From Eustoma russellianum (Eukaryota > Streptophyta > Magnoliopsida > Gentianales > Gentianaceae), in the NCBI GenBank assembly GCA_036186865.1, contig AP025074.1:10490758-10554757 (forward strand): 64,000 nucleotides of DNA. Reading direction: 5' to 3'. Made by a program: the position numbers and the translations under genes. Below, in pieces: positions 21,410 to 32,311 of this stretch; within the stretch, counting starts at the first letter, position 1, and the number at the start of each line of letters is the position of its first letter. Under the pieces are notes generated by a model that had not been told where the DNA came from, did no database searches, and saw nothing but the letters and a program-made list of their open reading frames with translations.

Positions 21410-21754
21410 GACCCCTTTGGCTGATTGTAAACTGACCTTTCGATGAATAACAATTCTTGATATTTTCTTCACTTTGAGTGATACTTTGTTTCCTTGGTTT
21501 TGCATTAAAAACCTAAGTTAAGATCCTTCAAAGTTGAGCGATTTGAAGGTATTGCCATTGCTAAAAGGTGCCGTCCAGGAGGGCCGTTTTGGTTTGCCTG
21601 ATCAACGACCATCTTGTAGTATTGGCCTTGCTCGTTATCCATACGTTTTGATCACTAAGGAAGCAAGGGGAAGTTTACTTCTTTGTGCCTAACCCTTTGT
21701 GAAGGACGTTTGGAAGGTGGAATTGTTGGAGCCCACGAGTTGCACGCATCAAAT

Positions 21755-21767
21755 TGGTATCAGAGCC
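21755..21767 (+). other. Primer binding site
   Basis: TGGTATCAGAGCC, three bases after the LTR end; complementary to the 3' end of initiator Met tRNA. Confidence 0.9.
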
Positions 21768-23399
21768 AGGTTACTCTATTCCACCATCTATCATTTCCTT
21801 TTCGTTTGAGTCTAGTCATTTCAAGTTCAGTTGTGTCCTTCTTCTACTCCTCCCTCTACACGCCATTTGCCTTGCATCTCATTCATTCAAAAAAAAACGT
21901 CATTTACTTTGAATCTTTGCAAGTTGCTGCATTTTGTTTTTCATCATTCAAGTGTCATTTCCATTTCGCATCACAATCTGATTTTGAGTCGTTCAAACTT
22001 GAACAAATTAGGGTTCGTTGCATTTTTAGGTTACATTCAGCCTTCTTCAAAATATTCCAACCATCATCCTATAAAGCTACCTCGGTTTCAAGTCATCTTG
22101 TTGCTACCGAAGCTTTTAGTTGGTGATGATTATATGCATCTTATGATTCGCATTGTGATTGATTTCATGCTATAAATCTGGTAGTCCTACGTGTGCTTGT
22201 CTTCACAACACAAACCAAACCCTAAAACCAGCCCCACACCCCACGACCCAACCACCCCCACCCCAACCCAACCCTAAAACTCACCAACCTGATCCCAAAT
22301 AACCCTATTTACACCCCAAACAAAAAGCCCCAAACCAATTTACCCAAAAACAATCAGATTCTAAAGATCCCAATTCATTCAAATAAACCCTAACCCTAGA
22401 ATTTGAATTTTGCTCAAATTCAGTCCTAGACCAACCAATATCTAAATTGGCTACACCAATCATCAATTACCAACCCAAATAGTCAATTTGCAACACCCAT
22501 TCCATTCCTACAACCACATTCCGCAAAACCCCAAAACGTTCAAAACCACCCTAAATCAAAAACCCTAACCCTAACCCTAACCCCTATTCGGCCTTACCCA
22601 ATTTCCCTCACCTTCCAAGGTCAATTTTGTTGCAAGTCCAAGATACAAATTGCATTTTAAATACATTGCACTATTCTGTCCAAAAACGCAAGTGCTAAGT
22701 ACAAAACAAGTGAAATTTCAATTCTGCCCTTAGTCAAAAAAAAAGGAGAATCTGAACCTTGCTCAATTGAAATAGCAAGGAAGAAAAAGAAAAACAAAAG
22801 AACAAGAGCAAAGAAAAAGGGCAAAACGTTTGTGCATTGCGTAGAAAAGTTTTGGTACGACTTGCAAACCTTGGATACCATATTACCCCACATTACCGCC
22901 CACTATACCCAATTATCCATTTCTTCATCTTCTTAAACCAATCACACACTTGGTTGCTCGATTGTTGCATGACTTGAACCATTTTGTGGATAGTAAGTGC
23001 ATAGAATCAAAATTGACTAAAGATTGCCCACGGCAACCCTAAGTTTATCTTTGGTTCAGCCTTATACATCAACTTTGGTTGCTTATTTTCTTTGAATCTT
23101 AGTATAAAGTTCAAGTTTGTGTTCATTTCAATTGATTCTACTTTGATAATAATTGGTGCAACTTGAAACAAACGGAGAACATTTTGATTTGAAGAAGCCT
23201 TGGCAATACACTTCTTTATTGATCACTTTGAGACTTCTTAACTTCAGGTTATCCAAGAACCAAAGTGGTAAGAGAGTGGAAAGAATAGAAAGCGGAGTGT
23301 TCATAGTTTATTTTTTTACTAATCCCTTAATGTTTGTTTGTCTTTGTGTTAGTTTGCTTCTTTCTTTTTCCTTTGTTTTCGTTCAAATCCTTAGGAACA
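21768..23399 (+). other. Family A leader, unit 1 (non-coding)
   Basis: About 1.6 kb between PBS and gag. It has a C/A-rich block (about 22205-22590) with many CCCTAA and CAACCC words, including four tandem AACCCT-like units at 22561-22584. An A-rich purine stretch (about 22735-22830) and a tail just before gag follow. I see no gene; the open frames are short and low-complexity. Confidence 0.7.
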
Positions 23400-24596
23400 A
23401 TGGCCAGCAGCAATTCCGCATCTAGCAAGTCTAAAGAAGCCGAAACTGTTGACAATACTCAACAACAAATGCTGGAGATGCTTAAGAAACTCATGCATGA
23501 CAATGAGATAATCAAGCATCGCTTGGAAGACGTGATGAGAAGCTACAAAACGAGTGATGGCCAAGGAACAAGCAGGGCCGTACCCCTACCACAACCACGG
23601 CGCCATCCCCCAGAAGAAGTTGAGGATGACAACCTTAGACCACCACACACCGAAGCAAGAAGGTTTGCTCCTCCTACACAAGCAAGAAGGTACGCTCCAA
23701 GAAGGTACAATGATGATTACATTCCCTTTGAGCATGATGATTATGACTTTGATGACCACCATCCCCGTGGTTACCAAAGACGCCAAAATCCCCTTTTCCC
23801 GCAAGATGACGATTTTCTCAAAACCAAAATAAGTATTCCCACGTTTTATGGTAAAAGTAATGCGGAGGAATATTTAGAATGGGAAACGAAAGTGGATTTG
23901 ATCTTTTCTTGTACCAATTATAGTGAATTGCAAAAAGTGAGATATGCTTCCATTGAATTTTCTGGTTATGCACTTAATTGGTGGACGAATTTGTGTCGAA
24001 ATAGAACTAAGACGAGACAACCCCCAATTGCCACTTGGGAAAAAATGAAGTTTGAAATGCGACAACGTTTTATTCCAAACAATTATGAGAGTTCTATTTT
24101 CACGAGTTTGCATAACTTACAACAAGTTTCCAAAAGTGTAGACGAGTATTATAAAGAGTTAGAAATTTTGTTGGAGAGGTCTAACTTGCAGGAACCTGAA
24201 GAAGCCACCAAGGCTCGATTCTTACATGGTTTAAACAGGGAAATTGGGCAAAGGGTTGACCTTCAACCTTACCTCGACCTCACAACCATGGTCCATATGG
24301 CTGAAAAGATTGAAGCACAATTAAAGGTACGTAACCCCTCCAATTTCAATTCCAATTATCGTACTAATCAATCTTCCTCAAGATTTCACAGCAAGCCTTC
24401 AGGAACAGGAAGTTCACGGCCTACAGGAGGCCAAACGCGTGACCAAGGAGCGTCGCAAAGGATGGACAACGTGTGCAATCCACACAAAGGAGAGATGAAC
24501 GCACCCAACAAAAGGCTCCTATCGGCAATTCTTCGGATCCCTCAAACAGGTTTAGAGGCATTAAATGTTATAAATGTCAAGGACGTGGTCACATAG
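23400..24596 (+). CDS. Family A gag, unit 1
   Basis: The start is ATG 23400 (MASSNSASSKSKEAE), chosen because the minus-strand copy also begins here; an upstream in-frame ATG at 23334 lies in leader sequence. The protein is 398 residues: a predicted coiled coil (EMLKKLMHDNEIIKHRLEDV), a charged Arg/Tyr/Asp linker, then the capsid-type Retrotrans_gag region (FYGKSNAEEYLEWETKVDLI; LNWWTNLCRNR; TWEKMKFEMRQRFIPNNY; SVDEYYKELEILLERSNL; TKARFLHGLNREI). The zinc knuckle that should follow is in a different frame because of a two-base TG insertion (GTGTGC near 24470), so the last ~40 residues here are out-of-frame. Gag packages the element RNA in cytoplasmic particles. Confidence 0.85.
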   Translation: MASSNSASSKSKEAETVDNTQQQMLEMLKKLMHDNEIIKHRLEDVMRSYKTSDGQGTSRAVPLPQPRRHPPEEVEDDNLRPPHTEARRFAPPTQARRYAPRRYNDDYIPFEHDDYDFDDHHPRGYQRRQNPLFPQDDDFLKTKISIPTFYGKSNAEEYLEWETKVDLIFSCTNYSELQKVRYASIEFSGYALNWWTNLCRNRTKTRQPPIATWEKMKFEMRQRFIPNNYESSIFTSLHNLQQVSKSVDEYYKELEILLERSNLQEPEEATKARFLHGLNREIGQRVDLQPYLDLTTMVHMAEKIEAQLKVRNPSNFNSNYRTNQSSSRFHSKPSGTGSSRPTGGQTRDQGASQRMDNVCNPHKGEMNAPNKRLLSAILRIPQTGLEALNVINVKDVVT

Positions 24597-27500
24597 GAAA
24601 AGAATGTCCTAATGCAAAAAGAATCATGTTAATTGAAGAGACAAACGAGTATGTGTCCGAGTCCGAGCATGAAAACGAGTCTGAGCATGATAATGAAATT
24701 GAACCTGAAGAGGATCTAGGCGCATTAGATGATTTTGACACTAAGGAGTTTCTTGTTGTGCGTAGAGCTTTAAATGCATATCCGAAATTAGATGATCACG
24801 AACAACATAGAGAAAACATTTTCCATATTTATTGCATGATAAATGGTAAAGTGTGCACCATGATCATTGATTCCGGTTCTTGTGCGAATGTGGCTAGCAT
24901 CGAATTAGTAAGAAAACTGAATTTGCCTATGACTAATCACCCGCACCCTTACAAACTTGCATGGCTAAATGACTGCGGTGAAGTTAGCGTAAGTAAGCAA
25001 GTTTTGATTTCTCTTAGCATTGGTAGTTACAAAGATGATGTTTTATGTGATGTCGCACCAATGCATGCTAGTCATATCTTACTTGGTAGGCCATGGCAAT
25101 TTGATCGACATGTGACATATGATGGTTATTTGAATCGTTATTCTTTCAAATTGAATGGCAAATTGTACAAACTGCATGCACTTCCACCACACAAAGTCCA
25201 CGAGGATCACCAACGCATGTCCAAGTCTAGAGCCGATCCTAAGGAAAAAGAAGCCGAGAGAAAATTTGTGGAGTGTATGAAAAGTGAGAACAAAAAACAC
25301 GAGAGCAAGGGAAAAGAGATAGTGCCCCTAAGTGTCAACGAGTCCAAAACGAAGTGTGGGTATTTCGCAAAGAAAAGAGAGGTTACAAGTGCACTTTATA
25401 ACAACCAAACTGTCCTCATCATCATCCCAAAGTCATGTCAACTTGCCCTTGAAGAACTCCCACCAAACTTACCTACCTCAGTTGCGTTCCTTATCCAAGA
25501 GTATGAAGTTTTATTTCCCTCCGAACCACCATCCGGATTACCACCCATTAGAGGAATAGAACACCAAATCGACTTTGTCCCAGGAGCCGTGTTACCCAAT
25601 CGCCCAGCCTATCGAGCAAACCTCGAAGAAACCAAAGAAATCCAAAGGTAAGTAGAGGAGCTCCTAGCTAGTGGACAAGTTCGAGAGAGTCTAAGCCCAT
25701 CTGCCGTCCCAGTCATTTTAGTACCCAAAAAGGATGGAACGTGGAGAATGTGTACCGATTGCCGAGCCATAAACAAGATTACCGTCAAGTATAGGTACCC
25801 CATACCTAGGCTAGACGATATGTTAGACATGTTGCACGGATCCAAATTCTTCACCAAAATCGACCTTAAGCAAGGGTGCTTCCACGTACGCATTAGAGAA
25901 GGGGACGAATGGAAGACTGCATTCAAAACCAAGTTTGGCCTCTATGAGTGGTTCGTGATGCCCTTCGGGCTCACCAACGCCCCTAGTACCTTTATGAGGC
26001 TAATGAATGAAGTCTTACGTGCGTTCATAGGACGCTTTGTCGTTGTCTATTTCGATGATATCCTAATCTATTCCCACACCATAGAAGATCATCTTGACCA
26101 CATTAGGGCCGTTTTTGAAAAGCTTAAGCAAGAACAACTTTACGCCAACTTTAAGAAGTGCTCCTTTTGTTTAGAACGCGTAGTTTTTCTAGGCTTTGTC
26201 ATTTCGGCTGAGGGAGTAGAGATGGATAAAGAAAAGGTTAGGTCAATTGTGGAGTGGCCTATACCTAAGAATGTAGGGGAGGTTCGCAGTTTTCATGGAC
26301 TAGCAAGCTTTTATAGACGCTTTGTCAAAGATTTTTCTTCCATAGCTGCACCCCTAAACGAAATTGTGAAAAAAGATGTGCCTTTTAGGTGGGAAGAGCC
26401 ACAACAACAGGCATTTGACGAACTCAAGCGTAGGCTGACCACTGCACCCATACTTAGGCTACCAAATTTTGACGAGACCTTTGAGATCGAGTGTGATGCA
26501 AGTGGAGTGGGCATAGGCGCAGTTTTGACCCAAAGTAAGAAACCCATAGCCTACTTTAGTGAAAAGTTGAAAGGAGCAGCATTGAATTACTCTACCTATG
26601 ATAAGGAACTTTATGCCCTTGTGAGATCCCTACAAACTTGGCAACACTATCTTCAACCTAAAGAGTTTGTGATCCACACTGACCACGAAAGCCTTAAGTA
26701 TCTTAAAGGGCAGGGAAAGTTGAACAAAAGACATGCCAAATGGGTAGAGTTCATAGAACAATTCCCTTACGTGATTAAGTACAAACAAGGAAAAGATAAT
26801 ATAGTTGCCGATGCCCTCTCTAGGAGATACACGTTAGTGACTACATTATCTTCACGCTTCTTAGGATTCGAATCACTTAAGGACTTGTACCCCAATGACC
26901 ATGACTTTGGCACCATTTTCGAGGCATGTCAAGGAGCACCATTTGGGAAATTTTACATACATGAGGGTTATCTTTTCAAAGAACAAAAATTGTGCGTTCC
27001 CCAATCATCCCTACGAGAAGCATTGACCAGAGAAGCCCATGGGGGAGGTTTAATGGGTCATTTCGGAGTGTTCAAAACCCTTGAGACTCTTAAAGAACAT
27101 TTCTATTGGCCCCACATGAGAGTAGACGTCGAGAGGTTGTGTGGTAATTGCATCACTTGCAAACAAGCCAAATCCAAGTCCCAACCACATGGCCTTTACA
27201 TGCCTTTACCCGTCCCTGATTCCCCTTGGATTGACATTTCTATGGACTTTGTTTTAGGACTTCCTAGGTCTCGGGGAGGACGCGATAGCATTTATGTTGT
27301 GATTGATCGATTTTCAAAAATGGCACATTTCATTGCATGTAGGAAAGTTGATGATGCCACACATGTTGCTGATTTGTTCTTCAAAGAAATTGTCAGATTG
27401 CATGGCATGCCACGTACAATTGTAAGCGATAGAGATACGAAATTTTTGAGTCATTTTTGGCGCGTTTGGTGGGCTAAACTTGGTACACAATTGTTGTTTT

Positions 27501-28174
27501 CCACCACCGCACACCCACAAACTGATGGACAAACTGAAGTCGTTAATCGTACTCTTTCTCAAATTTTGCGTGCCATTTTGCAACAACACATTAAACATTG
27601 GGAAGATTGTTTGCCATATATCGAATTTGCATATAATAGGAGTATCCATCACGGTACTTTGCATAGTCCATTTGAAATTGTGTATGGCTTTAATCCCTTG
27701 TCTCCCATTGATTTGATTCATATTCCCGTGCATGAACGTTCTAGTCTTGATGGTAAACAAAAAGCGGACAACATAAAGAAATTGCATGAACAAGTTAAAA
27801 CACAACTAGAAAAGAAAAACAAAGCTTATGAAAGACGAGCTAACAAACATCGGAAAAGAGTTGTGTTTAAACCTGGAGATTTAGTTTGGTTACATTTGCG
27901 CAAGGAAAGATTTCCCAATGAACGAAAGTCAAAATTGTTGCCTCGAGGAGATGGACCTTTTAAAGTATTGAAACTCATAGGTGACAATGCATACATCCTT
28001 GATCTTCCCGACAGGTATGGTTCAATTTCACCTACTTTTAATGTTGCTGACCTCACCCCTTTCAACGATGACCTTTTTGATTCGAGGACGAATCCTTTTG
28101 AGGAGGGGGGATTGATGAGGATCAAGGTTCCGATGAGGATCAAGGGCCCCATCAAGAGGTCAAAGGTCCTATGA
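24473..28174 (+). pseudogene. Family A pol, unit 1 (one nonsense mutation)
   Basis: In order: CCHC knuckle (CYKCQGRGHIGKEC), aspartic protease (IIDSGSCANVAS, about 24865-24900), RT (KKDGTWRMCTDCRAIN, catalytic YFDD at 26048), RNase H (IECDASGVGIGAVL) and integrase (zinc-binding His/Cys region near 27035-27170, MDFVLGLP, SDRDTKF, FEIVYG, then the GDGPFKVLK region). An in-frame TAA at 25649-25651 replaces the CAA found in unit 2, a C-to-T change, and separates protease from RT. Another change puts Cys in KQGCFHV where unit 2 has Tyr. It runs past the polypurine tract into the LTR and stops at 28174. Confidence 0.9.
28100..28111 (+). other. Polypurine tract
   Basis: GAGGAGGGGGGA lies directly before the LTR start at 28113. 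It primes plus-strand DNA synthesis and at the same time encodes the end of pol (NPFEEGG). Confidence 0.8.
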
Positions 28175-29564
28175 CAAGAAGGAGGGCAAGGGAACTTTGT
28201 CATCAAGTTGCCACCTTCTTGTACAAGCATGTTCAGGATGAACCTAAGACTCCTTGGGTTCATTTCATTGAACCTTCAACTTGAGCATGTATCACATGCA
28301 CGTCTGCACTCTTTGTTTTTTTGGATTTTATTTTATGTCGTGTGATCTTAGTTTTATGTATTTGCTTTGTAGTTAAATTAGGTACAAGAGAATGTTTCAA
28401 AAGAATGTTTCAAGAGAATGTTTCAAGAGAATGTTTGAAGAGAATGTTAAAGAGAATGTTTCAAGAGAATATTCGAAGAGAATGTTTGTCTACGCTAAGA
28501 CAAATTCAAAGGTGTCCAAGATAGAATCTCTTGATCAAGTTGAAATCAAAATCATCTCCATTATCCACAAAAGGGGGCCGACCATGTTTGAAGCAAACGG
28601 ATAATGATCAATTGAGTTTAAATTCAAAGCAACCATGATTTGAATTCAAATCTCAACCAATTGGAGACTTAAATTTCAAGAATCTATCAGCCTTATCCTA
28701 GCCATCTACACGCCATATTTGAAGAGAAAGAAGAGGATAAGACCAATTCAAATTGAATTCAAGTTTGAATTCAAATTCAAACTCAATTTGAATTCGAACT
28801 TCAACCATCTTTTGAATTCAAGTCCAGCCATCTTATCATCATCAAAATCAGATTTTCTACACTTCTTTATCCATGGAACACGCCATCTTGAGAAGATAGA
28901 GCCTGATTCAAATTGAATTCAAGTTTGAAGTCAAGTTCAAACTCCACTTGAATTCAAACTTCAGCCATCTTGTGAACAAACTTCAGCCATCTTGTGAACT
29001 CAAATCCAAGCGCATACTACTCATCAAACAGCTCCTCCAAGACGCCATAAGCTGCCAGATACATTGAAGATATCAACTTCCAAGCATTTCAAGTTTTAGC
29101 TAGAATTATCTTAGTTTTAATTTTCAAGCAAAGTTCAAATTTAAACATTTGTTAGATAGCATTATTTGAATTATTTCTAGCCATTTCAAGCTGAAGGGGG
29201 ACGTTTCTTAGGCCTATAAATAGACCCCTTTGGCTGATTGTAAACTGACCTTTCGATGAATAACAATTCTTGATATTTTCTTCACTTTGAGTGATACTTT
29301 GTTTTCTTGGTTTTGCATTAAAAACCTAAGTTAAGATCCTTCAAAGTTGAGCGATTTGAAGGTATTGCCATTGCTAAAAGGTGCCGTCCAGGAGGGCCGT
29401 TTTGGTTTGCCTGATCAACGACCATCTTGTAGTATTGGCCTTGCTCGTTATCCATACGTTTTGATCACTAAGGAAGCAAGGGGAAGTTTACTTCTTTGTG
29501 CCTAACCCTTTGTGAAGGACGTTTGGAAGGTGGAATTGTTGGAGCCCACGAGTTGCACGCATCA
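28113..29564 (+). repeat. Family A LTR, shared middle copy
   Basis: 1,452 bases, nearly identical to copy 1. It acts as the 3' LTR of unit 1 and the 5' LTR of unit 2. It carries the U3 tail frame 28114-28284, 8 minisatellite units and TATAAATA at 29215-29222. A PBS follows at 29568. Confidence 0.9.
29215..29222 (+). promoter_or_regulatory. LTR TATA box
   Basis: TATAAATA at the same offset (1,102) as in LTR copy 1. It is the likely promoter for unit 2, which has the intact pol. Confidence 0.6.
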
Positions 29565-29567
29565 AAT

Positions 29568-29580
29568 TGGTATCAGAGCC
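29568..29580 (+). other. Primer binding site
   Basis: TGGTATCAGAGCC three bases after the middle LTR, so unit 2 keeps the signals for its own minus-strand priming. Confidence 0.9.
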
Positions 29581-31213
29581 AGGTTACTCTATTCCACCAT
29601 CTATCATTTCCTTTTCGTTTGAGTCTAGTCATTTCAAGTTCAGTTGTGTCCTTCTTCTACTCCTCCCTCTATACGCCATTTGCCTTGCATCTCATTCATT
29701 CAAAAAAAAAACGTCATTTACTTTGAATCTTTGCAAGTTGCTGCATTTTGTTTTTCATCATTCAAGTGTCATTTCCATTTCGCATCACAATCTGATTTTG
29801 AGTCGTTCAAACTTGAACAAATTAGGGTTCGTTGCATTTTTAGGTTACATTCAGCCTTCTTCAAAATATTCCAACCATCATCCTATAAAGCTACCTCGGT
29901 TTCAAGTCATCTTGTTGCTACCGAAGCTTTTAGTTGGTGATGATTATATGCATCTTATGATTCGCATTGTGATTGATTTCATGCTATAAATCTGGTAGTC
30001 CTACGTGTGCTTGTCTTCACAACACAAACCAAACCCTAAAACCAGCCCCACACCCCACGGCCCAACCACCCCCACCCCAACCCAACCCTAAAACTCACCA
30101 ACCTGATCCCAAATAACCCTATTTACACCCCAAACAAAAAGCCCCAAACCAATTTACCCAAAAACAATCAGATTCTAAAGATCCCAATTCATTCAAATAA
30201 ACCCTAACCCTAGAATTTGAATTTTGCTCAAATTCAGTCCTAGACCAACCAATATCTAAATTGGCTACACCAATCATCAATTACCAACCCAAATAGTCAA
30301 TTTGCAACACCCATTCCATTCCTACAACCACATTCCGCAAAACCCCAAAACGTTCAAAACCACCTTAAATCAAAAACCCTAACCCTAACCCTAACCCCTA
30401 TTCGGCCTTACCCAATTTCCCTCACCTTCCAAGGTCAATTTTGTTGCAAGTCCAAGATACAAATTGCATTTTAAATACATTGCACTATTCTGTCCAAAAA
30501 CGCAAGTGCTAAGTGCAAAACAAGTGAAATTTCAATTCTGCCCTTAGTAAAAAAAAAGGAGAATCTGAACCTTGCTCAATTGAAATAGCAAGGAAGAAAA
30601 AGAAAAACAAAAGAACAAGAGCAAAGAAAAAGGGCAAAACGTTTGTGCATTGCGTAGAAAAGTTTTGGTACGACTTGCAAACCTTGGATACCATATTACC
30701 CCACATTACCGCCCACTATACCCAATTATCCATTTCTTCATCTTCTTAAACCAATCACACACTTGGTTGCTCGATTGTTGCATGACTTGAACCATTTTGT
30801 GGATAGTAAGTGCATAGAATCAAAATTGACTAAAGATTGCCCACGGCAACCCTAAGTTTGTGTTTGGTTCAGCCTTATACATCAACTTTGGTTGCTTATT
30901 TTCTTTGAATCTTAGTATAAAGTTCAAGTTTGTGTTCATTTCAATTGATTCTACTTTGATAATAATTGGTGCAACTTGAAACAAACGGAGAACATTTTGA
31001 TTTGAAGAAGCCTTGGCAATACACTTCTTTATTGATCACTTTGAGACTTCTTAACTTCAGGTTATCCAAGAACCAAAGTGGTAAGAGAGTGGAAAGAATA
31101 GAAAGCGGAGTGTTCATAGTTTATTTTTTTACTAATCCCTTAATGTTTGTTTGTCTTTGTGTTAGTTTGCTTCTTTCTTTTTTCCTTTGTTTTCGTTCAA
31201 ATCCTTAGGAACA
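29581..31213 (+). other. Family A leader, unit 2 (non-coding)
   Basis: Nearly identical to the unit 1 leader, with one extra A in the run near 29701 and the same C-rich block, including AACCCT repeats at 30375-30398. No gene seen. Confidence 0.7.
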
Positions 31214-32311
31214 ATGGCCAGCAGCAATTCCGCATCTAGCAAGTCTAAAGAAGCCGAAACTGTTGACAATACTCAACAACAAATGCTGGAGATGCTTAAG
31301 AAACTCATGCATGACAATGAGATAATCAAGCATCGCTTGGAAGACGTGATGAGAAGCTACAAAACGAGTGATGGCCAAGGAACAAGCAGGGCCGTACCCC
31401 TACCACAACCACGGCGCCATCCCCCAGAAGAAGTTGAGGATGACAACCTTAGACCACCACACACCGAAGCAAGAAGGTTTGCTCCTCCTACACAAGCAAG
31501 AAGGTACGCTCCAAGAAGGTACAATGATGATTACATTCCCTTTGAGCATGATGATTATGACTTTGATGACCACCATCTCCGTGGTTACCAAAGACGCCAA
31601 AATCCCCTTTTCCCGCAAGATGACGATTTTCTCAAAACCAAAATAAGTATTCCCACGTTTTATGGTAAAAGTAATGCGGAGGAATATTTAGAATGGGAAA
31701 CGAAAGTGGATTTGATCTTTTCTTGTACCAATTATAGTGAATTGCAAAAAGTGAGGTATGCTTCCATTGAATTTTCTGGTTATGCACTTAATTGGTGGAC
31801 GAATTTGTGTCGAAATAGAACTAAAACGAGACAACCCCCAATTGCCACTTGGGAAAAAATGAAGTTTGAAATGCGACAACGTTTTATTCCAAACAATTAT
31901 GAGAGTTCTATTTTCACGAGTTTGCATAACTTACAACAAGTTTCCAAAAGTGTAGACGAGTATTATAAAGAGTTAGAAATTTTGTTGGAGAGGTCTAACT
32001 TGCAGGAACCTGAAGAAGCCACCAAGGCTCGATTCTTACATGGTTTAAACAGGGAAATTGCGCAAAGGGTTGACCTTCAACCTTACCTCGACCTCACAAC
32101 CATGGTCCATATGGCTGAAAAGATTGAAGCACAATTAAAGGTACGTAACCCCTCCAATTTCAATTCCAATTATCGTACTAATCAATCTTCCTCAAGATTT
32201 CACAGCAAGCCTTCAGGAACAGGAAGTTCACGGCCTACAGGAGGCCAAACGCGTGACAAGGAGCGTCGCAAAGGATGGATAACGTGTGCAATCCACACAA
32301 AGGAGAGATGA
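31214..32311 (+). CDS. Family A gag, unit 2
   Basis: It starts at ATG 31214 with the same residues as unit 1 and the same capsid-type motifs. It ends at TGA 32309-32311, about 45 residues past the point where unit 1 also loses frame. A single C is missing relative to unit 1 (GTGACAAGG versus GTGACCAAGG near 32255), and the shared TG insertion follows. Gag and pol therefore overlap in different frames (pol is one frame ahead). 365 residues. Cytoplasmic particle protein by family. Confidence 0.85.
   Translation: MASSNSASSKSKEAETVDNTQQQMLEMLKKLMHDNEIIKHRLEDVMRSYKTSDGQGTSRAVPLPQPRRHPPEEVEDDNLRPPHTEARRFAPPTQARRYAPRRYNDDYIPFEHDDYDFDDHHLRGYQRRQNPLFPQDDDFLKTKISIPTFYGKSNAEEYLEWETKVDLIFSCTNYSELQKVRYASIEFSGYALNWWTNLCRNRTKTRQPPIATWEKMKFEMRQRFIPNNYESSIFTSLHNLQQVSKSVDEYYKELEILLERSNLQEPEEATKARFLHGLNREIAQRVDLQPYLDLTTMVHMAEKIEAQLKVRNPSNFNSNYRTNQSSSRFHSKPSGTGSSRPTGGQTRDKERRKGWITCAIHTKER

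Larger units (their letters stand above)
20300..21751 (+). repeat. Family A LTR, copy 1
   Basis: 1,452 bases, TGATGAGGATC...CGCATCA. It contains the U3 protein tail (20301-20471), a 13-base minisatellite with 8 units (20575-20674), a GAATTC-rich block (about 20920-21010) and a TATA box at 21402. Confidence 0.9.

Noticed and set aside
22561..22584. Interstitial telomere
   Set aside because: Only four AACCCT-like units, inside the retrotransposon leader and repeated in every family A copy; not the plant TTTAGGG array form.
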